This document shows positions 8,069 to 17,319 of a stretch of DNA of 64,000 bases, in pieces. Position 1 is the stretch's first letter. Each line of letters opens with the position of its first letter. The DNA is from Paenibacillus mesophilus (lineage in GTDB: Bacteria; Bacillota; Bacilli; Paenibacillales; NBRC-103111): positions 385-64,384 of the forward strand of contig NZ_VCRA01000018.1 in NCBI RefSeq assembly GCF_005938385.1, read 5' to 3'. The notes below the pieces were generated by a model. The model ran no database searches, had not been told where the DNA came from, and was given only the letters and a program-made list of their open reading frames with translations. Both the position numbers and the translations under genes were made by a program.

Positions 8069-8998
8069 ATGGAATCGATGTCGCAATGGGGATTCGATCG
8101 TCTTACATCCGGGCTAATGGAACGAAGCGACGTGCTTCGCCATATTCTCCAGTCCATGTCCGACTCCATCATGATCGTCGATTCGGGCGGAGAAATCGTA
8201 TATGCTTCCTCTCAGCACCTATGCATATCGGTGCCGTCCCATATAGCTAAATATATGGACAACGTTCATGAAAGGTGCCGTAAAGCTGTCGTTCGGACAT
8301 TTTACCGGATCAAGAAGCAGGGCAAGCCCATATCCGTCCAATATGAATACAAAGCGGCCGGAGGGGGATGGCTGTGGGTCGAATCGACGGGCATCCCGCT
8401 GGCCGGCGGAAACGGCGAGGTCGGTTATATCGCCGTTCTGATGAAGGATATTACGCAGCGGAAGCAGGCGGAGGAGTCGCTCCGCGAGCTCGCGTTTCAC
8501 GATCCGCTCACCGGATTGCCGAACCGGCGTCTGTTCAGGGAGCATCTGCTGCAAAGCTTGGCACAGGCGAAGCGGAGCCGCGGCTTGCTCGGGCTGATGT
8601 ATTTGGATATCGACGATTTCAAGCTGATTAACGATACGATGGGGCATGAGGCGGGCGATGATTTTTTGAAGGCGTTCGCGACAAGGATCAAAGGATGCAT
8701 CCGTGAAGTCGATATGGTCGCCCGGATGGGAGGGGACGAGTTTACGGTACTCCTGCCGACTGTCGACTCGGCATCCAACGTCGAGAAAGTAGCAAAGCGG
8801 ATTTTTGCCGCCATCTCGGCTCCATGGGAGACACGCGGACATCAATTCAGCGCCACCGTCAGCTGCGGGATCGTCGTTTATCCGGCTAATGGGGAAGACG
8901 CGGCAACGCTGCTGCGCAATGTCGATACCGCTTTGTATAAGGTCAAAGAATCCGGACGCAACAACTACATGTTCTACGATCCGGCGATATTGAAATGA
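8069..8998 (+). CDS. PAS-GGDEF diguanylate cyclase
   Basis: Makes c-di-GMP from two GTP. Soluble protein of 309 residues with a PAS domain at about 20-135 (SMSDSIMIVDSGGEIVYAS to VLMKDITQRKQAEE) and a GGDEF domain at about 140-305. The active site ARMGGDEF is intact. Five residues before it lies the product-inhibition I-site RxxD (REVD). The ATG at 8069 is chosen because AGGAAGG lies 8 bases upstream. It follows the HD-GYP gene closely and ends before a terminator, so the two genes are probably co-transcribed and balance the same second messenger. Confidence 0.93.
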   Translation: MESMSQWGFDRLTSGLMERSDVLRHILQSMSDSIMIVDSGGEIVYASSQHLCISVPSHIAKYMDNVHERCRKAVVRTFYRIKKQGKPISVQYEYKAAGGGWLWVESTGIPLAGGNGEVGYIAVLMKDITQRKQAEESLRELAFHDPLTGLPNRRLFREHLLQSLAQAKRSRGLLGLMYLDIDDFKLINDTMGHEAGDDFLKAFATRIKGCIREVDMVARMGGDEFTVLLPTVDSASNVEKVAKRIFAAISAPWETRGHQFSATVSCGIVVYPANGEDAATLLRNVDTALYKVKESGRNNYMFYDPAILK

Positions 8999-9016
8999 CC
9001 GCTATAGAAAGAGCAG

Positions 9017-9043
9017 AAGCAGCCGTCGGGCTGCTTTTCTTTT
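9017..9043 (+). terminator. Terminator after the GGDEF gene
   Basis: AAGCAGCC-GTC-GGGCTGCTT hairpin followed by a T-rich tail. Confidence 0.85.
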
Positions 9044-9187
9044 CGATCGTGAAGCAGGGCTCCACTTTGTGGGGTCATCTTATAAGATAGTGTGATACAA
9101 TGGTAAAAAAGCTTATGTCCGCGAAGACTTGCGGAATAACTGTAAAATCACGACTTTACAGGGTGAGCAAAGGAAGGGTGACGAGCC

Positions 9188-10192
9188 GTGGACGCCAAAC
9201 TGACCGATCGTTTCGGGAGGGTGCACGATTATTTGCGTATTTCCGTTACGGACCGTTGCAATTTACGGTGTGTATACTGCATGCCGGAGGAAGGGATGGA
9301 GTTCGAGCCGGACGAGAAGCTGATGACGTTCGACGAAATCGCCGCAGTCGTGCGCGTGCTGGCGAAACGAGGGGTCAGCAAATTGCGGCTGACCGGCGGC
9401 GAACCGCTTGTACGCAAAAATTTGGAGCAGCTCGTCGCCATGCTATCGGCCATTCCCGGCATCGAGGACATCGCCCTGACGACGAACGGGATCTACTTGG
9501 CTCCGCGGGCGGAACGGCTGCGGGCGGCGGGGGTGACCCGGGTCAATATCAGTCTCGATTCGCTGCGTCCGGACAGGTTCGCGCTCGTCACCCGCGGCGG
9601 CGACATCCGCAAAGTTTTGGCTAGCTTGGAGGAAAGCATCCGGGTCGGATTCGACCCGATCAAGCTGAATGTCGTTTTGATGAAAGGGATCAATGACGAC
9701 GAAATCGAGGACTTTCTGCAAATGACGACGGAACGGAACGTGACCGTCCGTTTTATCGAATATATGCCGATTGGGCACGATGACGATGGTTGGCGGAATC
9801 GGTATTTGCCGCTATCGGAGGTGCTTGCTCGATGCGCCGGCAAAGGCTGGACGGTCGAGCCTGCCGAGACGGTGTACGGAAACGGCCCCAGCCGCAATTA
9901 TCGGATCGCGGGCGCGGCCGGCTCGTTCGGGCTCATTCACCCGGTCAGCGACCACTTCTGCGAGACGTGCAACCGTCTTCGACTGACCGCGGACGGCAAT
10001 ATCAAGCCATGTCTGTACTGGACGGACGAGTTCAATGTGCGCAAAGCGATCGGCGACGACGAGGCGATCGAGCGTCTCTTCTATCGCGCGCTGGATATCA
10101 AGCCGGAAAACCACGAGATGGCGCAGGCGCTGGTGAAGGCGGAGCAGTCGCATACACCGACCGCAAGGCGCATGTCGCAGATCGGAGGATAA
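9188..10192 (+). CDS. moaA: GTP 3',8-cyclase MoaA
   Basis: Radical SAM enzyme that opens molybdenum cofactor synthesis by turning GTP into 3',8-cyclo-7,8-dihydro-GTP. 334 residues, the normal length. The N-terminal CNLRCVYC motif (about residues 24-31) holds the SAM-binding 4Fe-4S cluster. The C-terminal FCETCNRLRLTADG and a following Cys in KPCLY hold the second cluster. The chain ends in the conserved Gly-Gly that enters the active site. GTG start with GGAAGG 10 bases upstream. No other moa or mob gene is in the window, so the rest of the pathway must lie elsewhere. Convergent with the hybrid kinase. Confidence 0.96.
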   Translation: MDAKLTDRFGRVHDYLRISVTDRCNLRCVYCMPEEGMEFEPDEKLMTFDEIAAVVRVLAKRGVSKLRLTGGEPLVRKNLEQLVAMLSAIPGIEDIALTTNGIYLAPRAERLRAAGVTRVNISLDSLRPDRFALVTRGGDIRKVLASLEESIRVGFDPIKLNVVLMKGINDDEIEDFLQMTTERNVTVRFIEYMPIGHDDDGWRNRYLPLSEVLARCAGKGWTVEPAETVYGNGPSRNYRIAGAAGSFGLIHPVSDHFCETCNRLRLTADGNIKPCLYWTDEFNVRKAIGDDEAIERLFYRALDIKPENHEMAQALVKAEQSHTPTARRMSQIGG

Positions 10193-10218
10193 GCGAGCGG
10201 TCAGCCCTTTCCGTTAAG

Positions 10219-13200
10219 TCAGTAAAAGATCGGCAGCGTGAAATACACCGTGCAGCCTTGGCCGGTTTCGCTCTCCGCCCATATTCGGCCGCCGTGGTAT
10301 TCCACGATTTCTTTGGCGATCGCGAGTCCCAGACCGCTCCCCTTCTTGGAGTTGTTCCGGGGCGTTCCTTTATAGAAACGGTCGAAAATGTGCGGCAGTT
10401 CCTCATCGGTGATCCCGGTGCCGCTGTCGGCCACTTTGACGATCAATTCGTCCTTGAACGCCCGTCCCGGCCGTTTCTCGAAGCCGATGACGATCGTTCC
10501 TTGACGGGGTGTAAATTTGATGGCGTTGAATATCAAGTTGGCGAATACTTGATCCAGCCGGTCCGTATCGACATTCAAAACGACTGGCTGAGAGAGCGTG
10601 TCGCATACCTCGAAGCGGACGCCGCGAGCGGATACGTCCAGCTCGAACTTCTCCTTCACCAGCCTGACGAGGTCAGTCGTCAGGACTTCCCGCATCCGGA
10701 AGGCGGCCTGGCGCGACTCCAGCTGCGCCAGCTCGAACAAATCCTGTATGAGCCGGTTTAGAGTGAGCGACTTGGAATGGATGAGCCGTAAATATTTTTG
10801 CGTCTCCTCCGGGTCGGTGACGACGCCGTCGAGAATCGCTTCGATATAGCCTTGGATCGACGTAATCGGCGTGCGCAAATCGTGTGAAATGTTCGTCAAA
10901 AGCCGGATGCGGGACCGTTCGATTCTTTCGAGATCCTCGTTCATCGCTTCCAGCTGCTGCTTCGACTGCTGCAGCGAAAGCGTCCGCTCGGCGATTTTTT
11001 CCTCCAGGCCGTTGTTCAGCTCGGTCAGCTGACGGTTCAGCTCCTCCAGTTCGCCGGTGTGCCGGGTCGCCTCGCGGATCGCCCGCTTCAACGTCAGCAA
11101 TGTTTTGACCCGGGTCAGCAGTTCCTTCTTATCAATCGGCTTCATCATGTAGTCGTTAATGCCGGCCTCGAATCCTTCGTAGACGATTTCCGGCTGCTTC
11201 TTGGCATACAGCATCAGGATGGGCAGCTCCATCAAGGAATAGTCGCGGCGGATCGTCCGGCACACCTCGAAACCGGACATCTTCGGCATGATGGCGTCCA
11301 AAATGATCAGATCGAACGAATTCGTCTCCCGGATCATCCGGACCGCCTGCTGGCCAGTCGTAGCCGTACTGATCGAATAAGATTCCGTGGATAATTGACC
11401 GTACAGCACCTGCAGGTTGACCGGCTCGTCGTCCACGATCAAAATATGCGGGCTTCGCTCCCTGGAATCGTCTTTGCGCACCATCTGCGCGAGCAAATTC
11501 TCGATTGCGTGCAAATTCTCGTCCACTTCCTCGATCGGCATCGTATATACGGTGCTTGAGGGCAGCGTGAAAACGAACGTCATGCCCTCGTGAGGCGATG
11601 TTTCGATAAGGAGCTCCCCCCCGTTTAGCTCGATCAGCTTCTTGGCCGTAGCGACAACAACTTCCGAATTCCCTCCCTGCATCCGGTCCGATGCAATCTT
11701 CTCGCGCAGAGCGGACAGTTCTTCCGCCGATAGCGATTGTCCCGCGACGGCAACTTCCACTACGACCGCCGTACCCCGCTCCCGGGCGGAAACGGCAATG
11801 ACGCTCGAATGCGAATGATCTACCGAGAACGAAACCAAGTGAACGAGCAATTGCTGCAGATGGGCTTCGTCGGCCAGCACGAACGGAATATCGGGACCGA
11901 TCTCGTTGCGAAGCGCGATGTCCTTGCCGAAAGCAAGCGGCTTGCTGGCGGAAAGGACAACCTGCGCCATTTGCTGCAAATCCACCGGCCTTTTGCGGAT
12001 CCGCATCGTGTGCCTGTCGCGAAGCTGATAAAAATCGAGCAGGTCGTCGACGGAGGCGGCGAGCCGTTTGCCGCTGTTCGCGATGACCGACAAATTCGTC
12101 CGGTGAACGGCGCTTAGACCGGCGCCGGCCGCGCTTTCGAGCATTGTCTCGGCGATCCCTACGATCGTACCGAGAGGAACGCGGAGCTCCTGGGACGTAT
12201 GGGTCAGAAACTCGTCCTTCAACCGGTCGGCGGACAGCAGCTTGCGCGACAATTCTTCGATTTTGCCGAACGACCCCGAGAACGTGCGGGCCAGCATGTA
12301 CGTTTGCAGCACGACGAACACCAGAATGCCGTATGGGGAAATGCTGCCGGTGCGGATCAGTCCGTTGAAATACAACAAATCGTTGATCGTGCTCAGGGCG
12401 AATACGACGCTGGCCGCGAAGAAAGGAGCCGCTCCTGCGCGAGACCGCCGGATTGCCAGAGGCAGCACGCAAAACGTATACACGATGCCGCACAGGACGA
12501 ATGCTTGAAACAAACAGAGCAGGTGCGTATACATATTGGCCGGAAACACGACAACGATGCCCACGAACAAGAAGGCGCAGTACTGAAAATATTTCATCCA
12601 CCTTGCGGATACTTCCGCCGGAAACGTATGGTGCAAGAAGCGGATGAACACCGGGACGGCGGCCAGCATGCCTATGTATTCGATTTTACGGGAAAGCTCC
12701 CATGGAAAGCCGGGCCATACATGGATAAGCAGATCTTCTCCGACAAATAGCGAGCGGAAGCCTGTAACCAGGCAAAAAAGCCCGAAAAACAGCGCGAGCT
12801 TGTTTTTGTTCCGAAACAAGTACAAGCCGGTATGATGCAATCCGGCCAGCAGCAGGCAGCCGAACAAAAAAGAATCGAAAGCGATCCGGTTCATCGTTTT
12901 CTTCGTAAGCTGCCTTTCTTCGCCCAGCTCGATCGCATCCCAAATGCCGCCCTTGCGCTGGACGAAATTCGAAATTTGAATCACGATGTCGAGCGAGGAG
13001 CCTGCCGGTTGAAAGACGACGGTTCGCACCGCTTCGCCGGGCTTCATGCTGCCCGGCGAAGCGGCTACCGCACCGTTCTCCGCCAAGGGCCGTCCGTTGA
13101 TCCACAGCTTATACGAGGAAGCGATCGCCGGAATACGCAGAGCCATCATCCCGTCTGAGGACGGAAGCCGAACGAGCAGACGAAACGTGGCGAACCCGGT

Positions 13201-13506
13201 CCCGGCGGGCGAGCCGGGTTCGCCGCCCTGCTTGTCCCACATTTTCGGAACGGAAGCGTATTCGTAGGGAAGCGGAACGCCGGAGATCATGTCGCCGGGC
13301 GCGACCAGTCGTTTCCAATAGGCGGTCCAGTTTCCGTTTAACCGGAGCGTTCCGTATTCGGAGAAATCCCATAAAGAAGCATCGAGCTCCCCATTGACCG
13401 CAAGCGGCTGCTCGGGAAGCGATTCCGTTCTGAAGGGCGAGTAGATCGCCAAGGTAAGAAGGAGCAGCACGAGAGCTGCCCCAAGCGGGTTGATCTTGCT
13501 TTTCAT
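10219..13506 (-). CDS. 7TMR-DISM hybrid histidine kinase with degenerate first kinase module
   Basis: Membrane sensor kinase of 1095 residues. Order: an N-terminal membrane anchor, an extracellular DISM-type beta domain (about 35-190), seven membrane helices (about 205-405), a first HisKA/HATPase-like module (about 430-665), a receiver (about 684-800), a coiled coil, and a full kinase (His in LLTNISHDLRTP near 876, ATP-binding NLIFNAIKFT, DSGTGI and GSGLGLAI). In the first module the H-box reads HTSQELRVP, with Gln instead of the phosphorylated His, and the ATPase N-box lacks its Asn. The receiver keeps its Asp (LIILDAIMP) but has Tyr where Ser or Thr is usual (LMLYAKKQ). No cognate regulator is adjacent. 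Confidence 0.92.
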   Translation of the reverse strand: MKSKINPLGAALVLLLLTLAIYSPFRTESLPEQPLAVNGELDASLWDFSEYGTLRLNGNWTAYWKRLVAPGDMISGVPLPYEYASVPKMWDKQGGEPGSPAGTGFATFRLLVRLPSSDGMMALRIPAIASSYKLWINGRPLAENGAVAASPGSMKPGEAVRTVVFQPAGSSLDIVIQISNFVQRKGGIWDAIELGEERQLTKKTMNRIAFDSFLFGCLLLAGLHHTGLYLFRNKNKLALFFGLFCLVTGFRSLFVGEDLLIHVWPGFPWELSRKIEYIGMLAAVPVFIRFLHHTFPAEVSARWMKYFQYCAFLFVGIVVVFPANMYTHLLCLFQAFVLCGIVYTFCVLPLAIRRSRAGAAPFFAASVVFALSTINDLLYFNGLIRTGSISPYGILVFVVLQTYMLARTFSGSFGKIEELSRKLLSADRLKDEFLTHTSQELRVPLGTIVGIAETMLESAAGAGLSAVHRTNLSVIANSGKRLAASVDDLLDFYQLRDRHTMRIRKRPVDLQQMAQVVLSASKPLAFGKDIALRNEIGPDIPFVLADEAHLQQLLVHLVSFSVDHSHSSVIAVSARERGTAVVVEVAVAGQSLSAEELSALREKIASDRMQGGNSEVVVATAKKLIELNGGELLIETSPHEGMTFVFTLPSSTVYTMPIEEVDENLHAIENLLAQMVRKDDSRERSPHILIVDDEPVNLQVLYGQLSTESYSISTATTGQQAVRMIRETNSFDLIILDAIMPKMSGFEVCRTIRRDYSLMELPILMLYAKKQPEIVYEGFEAGINDYMMKPIDKKELLTRVKTLLTLKRAIREATRHTGELEELNRQLTELNNGLEEKIAERTLSLQQSKQQLEAMNEDLERIERSRIRLLTNISHDLRTPITSIQGYIEAILDGVVTDPEETQKYLRLIHSKSLTLNRLIQDLFELAQLESRQAAFRMREVLTTDLVRLVKEKFELDVSARGVRFEVCDTLSQPVVLNVDTDRLDQVFANLIFNAIKFTPRQGTIVIGFEKRPGRAFKDELIVKVADSGTGITDEELPHIFDRFYKGTPRNNSKKGSGLGLAIAKEIVEYHGGRIWAESETGQGCTVYFTLPIFY

Positions 13507-13554
13507 CGTTCTCCTCGTAACTGTGCTTGGTATAACTATATTAACACAAAATGG

Positions 13555-13590
13555 GAAAGACCGGAGAAAGGTACGATTCTCCGGTCTTTC
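13555..13590. terminator. Hairpin between the hybrid kinase and the YjcZ-like gene
   Basis: Perfect 14-bp inverted repeat GAAAGACCGGAGAA/TTCTCCGGTCTTTC around an 8-base loop. It lies downstream of the small minus-strand gene. The T-tail is weak on either strand. Confidence 0.6.
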
Positions 13591-13611
13591 TAAAGTGTGG
13601 CGATCGATCGT

Positions 13612-13698
13612 TTAGATCCACGCACGGCTAACGATAACAAGCAGAATGAAGAGAACCAGGATTACACCCGTCGATGTGAAACCGCCAAGAGCACTCAT
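13612..13698 (-). CDS. YjcZ-family spore micropeptide
   Basis: Peptide of 28 residues: a short Gly-containing start (MSALGGFTST), one hydrophobic helix (GVILVLFILLVIV), then SRAWI. This matches the small YjcZ/YtrH-like sporulation peptides common in Bacillales, which are membrane peptides with unknown detailed role. AGGAGG lies 8 bases before the ATG. It is placed upstream of the hybrid kinase on the same strand with a hairpin between, so it is probably its own transcription unit. Confidence 0.85.
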   Translation of the reverse strand: MSALGGFTSTGVILVLFILLVIVSRAWI

Positions 13699-13860
13699 AT
13701 GGCACCCTCCTTTCCAACCGGATAATATATCATATTCCTTTGCTATCTTGATGTTTGGACGTATGATAGGGTACAAGCGTTCATTTAAGAGTCGATCCCA
13801 GCCTTGACGCTAAGCCGGCAATCGTCGATGATGGAGATGGTAACGGAAAGGATGAGGCGC

Positions 13861-15039
13861 ATGGACGTCATTCGTACGCTGAACAAGGACGAGCTGGATG
13901 AAAGCATTACGCTTTCTTGTTTCGCTTTTCAATACGAAGTAACGGCGGAGGAACGGGAAGAACGGAAGCGAAGGATGAACCCGGACCGGATATGGGGATA
14001 TTTCGTTGACGGGAAGATGGCCGCCAAAATGCATATTCACGACATGAGCATGTACGTGCAGGGCAAGCCGTTCCGCATGGGCGGAGTCGCGAGCGTGGCG
14101 ACGTGGCCGGAGTATCGGCGCAAAGGAATGGTGGCGGCGCTGCTGGAGCGGGGGCTTCAAGCGATGAAGGACGAAGGCCAGGCGTTGTCCTGCTTGCATC
14201 CGTTCGCCGTGTCGTTCTACCGCAAATACGGCTGGGAGCTGTATACCGATTACAAAACGTATGAGCTGACCTCGTCTCAACTGCCGCATACGGCCCACCC
14301 GGAAGGCAAGGTGGAGCGTGCCGATCGGGATTGGCGGCTTCTCGACCGGGTGTACTCCCGCTATGCGCAAATGTACAATGGGACGCTTGTCCGGGATGAA
14401 GCTTGGTGGCACCATACCGTATTCAAGCAAAAGGGGGGACAAGCCGCCGTCTATTTCGACGATGCCGGCGATCCGCGCGGATATATGCTGTATAAAGTGA
14501 AAAACCGCGTGATGGATATCGGAGAAATGGCATTTCTGGACGAAACGGCGAGAAGAGGGCTATGGCGGTTTATCGCCAATCACGATTCGATGTGCGATAA
14601 AGTCAAGCTGAAGGCGCCGGCCGACGACGATTTGCCGTTTCTGCTGCCGGACCCGCGTATCGTGCAGGAGACGATCGCTTATTTCTCCGCCCGTATTGTC
14701 GATTTCAAAGCGTTTGCGGAGCTGTATCCGTTCGAGGCGGGACGGGAGGAGCGTCTCTATGTGCGGCTGACCGATCGTACCGCCTCGTGGAACGACGGCC
14801 TGTTCCGCGTGACCGTCGACGGCTCGGGCCGAGCTTCGGTCGAGATAGCCGACGAAGGCGAGGCCGAAGGGGCGAACCTGGCGGCTTGCGACATTCAGAC
14901 GATGGCGGCCATGCTGATGGGGTACAAGCGGCCTCGGACTATGCACAAGCTCGGCCGTTTGACCGGGTCAGCCGCGGAAGCGGAGCGGTGGGAACGGCTC
15001 GTGCCGCAGCGCTCGTCTTATTTGCCGGATTATTACTAA
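13861..15039 (+). CDS. Eis-like GNAT N-acetyltransferase
   Basis: Acetyl-CoA-dependent acetyltransferase of the Eis type, 392 residues. The first GNAT domain carries the CoA-binding segment ATWPEYRRKGMVAALLERGL (about residues 83-102). A second GNAT-like domain and a C-terminal sterol-carrier-like domain follow. The chain ends in an aromatic residue (YLPDYY), as in Eis proteins, where the terminal carboxylate reaches the active site. Family members acetylate amines such as aminoglycosides, peptides or polyamines; the substrate here is not known. The ATG at 13861 is chosen over upstream ATGs because GGAAAG lies 10 bases before it. Confidence 0.85.
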   Translation: MDVIRTLNKDELDESITLSCFAFQYEVTAEEREERKRRMNPDRIWGYFVDGKMAAKMHIHDMSMYVQGKPFRMGGVASVATWPEYRRKGMVAALLERGLQAMKDEGQALSCLHPFAVSFYRKYGWELYTDYKTYELTSSQLPHTAHPEGKVERADRDWRLLDRVYSRYAQMYNGTLVRDEAWWHHTVFKQKGGQAAVYFDDAGDPRGYMLYKVKNRVMDIGEMAFLDETARRGLWRFIANHDSMCDKVKLKAPADDDLPFLLPDPRIVQETIAYFSARIVDFKAFAELYPFEAGREERLYVRLTDRTASWNDGLFRVTVDGSGRASVEIADEGEAEGANLAACDIQTMAAMLMGYKRPRTMHKLGRLTGSAAEAERWERLVPQRSSYLPDYY

Positions 15040-15085
15040 GTTAGAGGCGGCGAGGTCCGACAAAGAAATGGATTTGGGATAATTA

Positions 15086-15115
15086 GCCGTCGGCGGGTGA
15101 CCGGCGGCCTTTTTG
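15086..15115 (+). terminator. Terminator after the Eis-like gene
   Basis: GCCGTCGG/CCGGCGGC hairpin followed by CTTTTT. Confidence 0.75.
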
Positions 15116-15120
15116 GTCGC

Positions 15121-15150
15121 AAAGCAGATCTTCACTTCTGGGGGATTTGT
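15121..15150 (+). repeat. Partial copy of the stem-loop repeat (3' half)
   Basis: AAAGCAGATCTTCACTTCTG and the following GGGGATT match the 3' part of the repeats at 35326-35427 and 46152-46253. The 5' arm of the stem is missing here. Confidence 0.7.
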
Positions 15151-15261
15151 TCTCGGTCCGGACGAAAGGCCGGCGTCCGTTCAAATTTTTTTTGGCGGCG
15201 CACGATAGATTCTCATGATGGCCGGCATTGATCCAAGTATGGGGGCGAGGGGAGCGAACGC

Positions 15262-16146
15262 GTGTACGATAGGACGAACGAAGTGACGATCGGCATGACA
15301 AACGAAACGAGGAGCGGGAATCGGCACGAGGTCGTTATCGGCAGCCGAGGCCCCGGGGGCGTACACTCCGTGGAGGAGAGCGGGCTCGAATCGCTGCCGG
15401 AGGAGCGCCTCACGGAGATGGCGCGGGAAGGCGACCGTCAGGCGTTCGGAGAGCTTGTAAGGCGAAACCGTTCCGACATGTACGGCTGGGCGCGGTCGTT
15501 GACGCAGGACCACCATATGGCCGAGGACATCGTTCAGGAAGCGTTGGTCAACGCGTTTCTGCATGTGGGCAGACTGGCGGAGCAGAGCCGGTTCACTCCA
15601 TGGCTTGTGCGGATCGTGCGCAATCAGGCGTATATGAAGCTGCGGCGGGGCGGACCGTACGCCAAGGAACGGCCGTTCTCCGGCCTGGAGCCGGGAGCGG
15701 GAAGTTCATTCGGCCGTGCCGGAAGTCCGGCGTCTATCGGAGCGAGTGGAGGCGCCTCGGAAGATTGGCGCGATATCGACCGCGTGCTGTTTCATTTGAC
15801 CCGCCATTCCGAGCAAATGATCCAACAGTCGCGGGATCCGGCGGCGGCTCTTATGCGCAAGGAGACGCTGGACGGCATCCGGCAGCTGCTCGCCTGCTTG
15901 AGCGCGCGGGAGAAACATATTTTCGAGGCGCATTTTTTCCGTCACGTGACGCCTCAAGAAATCGCCGTCGTCTTGGATACGTCTGTCGCGAACGTATACA
16001 ACAGCATATCCCGCGCGCGCGGCAAGCTTCAGCGCGAAAGGCTGCGCTTGCATATAAGCATGTACGTCAAGCAGCGGCGCGATGCAGGCAAGCCGAAATC
16101 GAAGCTTCTCGCCCCTCCGATCCTGTACAATCCGAAGGAGTGTTGA
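15262..16146 (+). CDS. ECF-like RNA polymerase sigma factor
   Basis: Alternative sigma factor of 294 residues, well above the usual 160-200. Sigma region 2 spans about 60-125 (FGELVRRNRSDMYGWARSL, AEDIVQEALVNAFLHV). Region 4 spans about 210-265 (CLSAREKHIFEAHFFRHVTP, then EIAVVLDTSVANVYNSISRA). The extra length is a 45-residue N-terminal tail and a Gly/Ser-rich linker of about 60 residues between the domains. GTG start after GAGGGGAG. No anti-sigma gene is adjacent. The next gene starts 4 bases after this one, so the pair is translationally close. Confidence 0.88.
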   Translation: MYDRTNEVTIGMTNETRSGNRHEVVIGSRGPGGVHSVEESGLESLPEERLTEMAREGDRQAFGELVRRNRSDMYGWARSLTQDHHMAEDIVQEALVNAFLHVGRLAEQSRFTPWLVRIVRNQAYMKLRRGGPYAKERPFSGLEPGAGSSFGRAGSPASIGASGGASEDWRDIDRVLFHLTRHSEQMIQQSRDPAAALMRKETLDGIRQLLACLSAREKHIFEAHFFRHVTPQEIAVVLDTSVANVYNSISRARGKLQRERLRLHISMYVKQRRDAGKPKSKLLAPPILYNPKEC

Positions 16147-16150
16147 CGAA

Positions 16151-17152
16151 ATGGCGAACCGCCCCGATTACACCAAAAACTTCACGCATACGAACATAAC
16201 CGACACCGGCTCGATGTATTCGATCTTGCAGTATACGGAACGGAAAGACCTCTCTCTTGTCGAAGTAGCCGGTTATACCGCCAATGCGTTCCGGATCATT
16301 ATCGACCGCGAGCGGGTGAATGTCGCCGGTTATTCGGCTTTCGAATGGCCGATGCATCATCAGGAGCAGTTTGCGAACCTTGGGGTAGCCACCCGCTACG
16401 AGGGAGGGCCTACCGAAATACCGCCGACTCCGGAAGAGCTCGAACGGGCGCTTACGATGATCCAATGGAGTCTGGACCGGGGTGTTCCGCTTCTGGCCTG
16501 GGATTTGTTCGTGGCGGAATTCGGGATGATCTACGGCTACGACGACGAAGCCCGGACGCTTCGCTGCCGCGATATTACGAAAGACGGCGACCTGCCTTAC
16601 GAGAAGCTCGGCCGCGGCCAAGTCCATGAGCTGTATGTAATGGCGGTGACGGAGGTGCGGCATGTCGACAAGCGGACGATGCTGCGCGGCGCGCTCAGGC
16701 TAGCGGTTCGTCATGCACGCGAACAAGGGTATAAGCGGGAGGACTCCAATTACCGCAACGGCCTGGCCGGGTATGACGCATGGATCGAGGCGTTCGGGAA
16801 TGGAAACGTGGAGGTGTTCGGCAATTCGCTTCACGGCGTATACGTGTACGATCAGCGACAGTTCGCGGCGGAGTTTCTGAAGCGCGTCGCTGCGGAGCTT
16901 CAAGGCGAGACGGCCGAAGAGCGGACGTTGAAGTCGCTCGCCGAACAAGCCGCCGTCCGGTATGATAACGTGACGGATCGGCTGGGCGAATTCGTGGTTC
17001 GGTTCCCGTTCCCGAAGGGCGGCGATCCGAACGATCCGGAGCAGGCGGCCGCCGCTATCCGGCATTTGACGGAAGCGAGAGCGGAAGAGGAGAAGGGAGT
17101 CGAGCTGCTGGAGGAAATGCTGCGGTTATTGGATGAATCGGCCGTCAAGTAA
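16151..17152 (+). CDS. Conserved protein partnered with the sigma factor (BtrH/C39-like?)
   Basis: Protein of 333 residues with no signal peptide or membrane helix. I recognise it only as a family that follows sigma-factor genes in Paenibacillus-like genomes. Segments VPLLAWDLFVAEFGMIYGYD and NGLAGYDAWIEAF recall the BtrH/papain-like fold of C39-type proteins, but no clear catalytic Cys is seen at the start, so enzyme activity is doubtful. The C-terminal third is helical and Glu-rich. AAGGAG lies before the ATG. It is 4 bases after the sigma gene and followed by a terminator, so the two genes form a unit. Confidence 0.75.
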   Translation: MANRPDYTKNFTHTNITDTGSMYSILQYTERKDLSLVEVAGYTANAFRIIIDRERVNVAGYSAFEWPMHHQEQFANLGVATRYEGGPTEIPPTPEELERALTMIQWSLDRGVPLLAWDLFVAEFGMIYGYDDEARTLRCRDITKDGDLPYEKLGRGQVHELYVMAVTEVRHVDKRTMLRGALRLAVRHAREQGYKREDSNYRNGLAGYDAWIEAFGNGNVEVFGNSLHGVYVYDQRQFAAEFLKRVAAELQGETAEERTLKSLAEQAAVRYDNVTDRLGEFVVRFPFPKGGDPNDPEQAAAAIRHLTEARAEEEKGVELLEEMLRLLDESAVK

Positions 17153-17227
17153 AGCTGTATGAATGAGTGAGTGCCGGCGCAAGCGCCCGTATGTTAACAT
17201 CATTTGATGAAAGTATGGAATCGAGAA

Positions 17228-17275
17228 GAGAGTCCGTTCGGTTGCCTTGCGGCAGCTGCGGGCTCCTTTTTTTTC
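17228..17275 (+). terminator. Terminator of the sigma-factor unit
   Basis: GAGTCCG and CGGGCTC arms close a long imperfect stem, followed by a run of eight T. Confidence 0.8.
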
Positions 17276-17319
17276 TTTGAGCAGCGCCAATATCGGCTCG
17301 GTTGGAAGAAGGGAGGCGT

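Noticed and set aside
11156..12601. Second large minus-strand frame inside the hybrid kinase gene
   Set aside because: Low-complexity Arg/Gly-rich frame with no domain, shadow of the real kinase frame.
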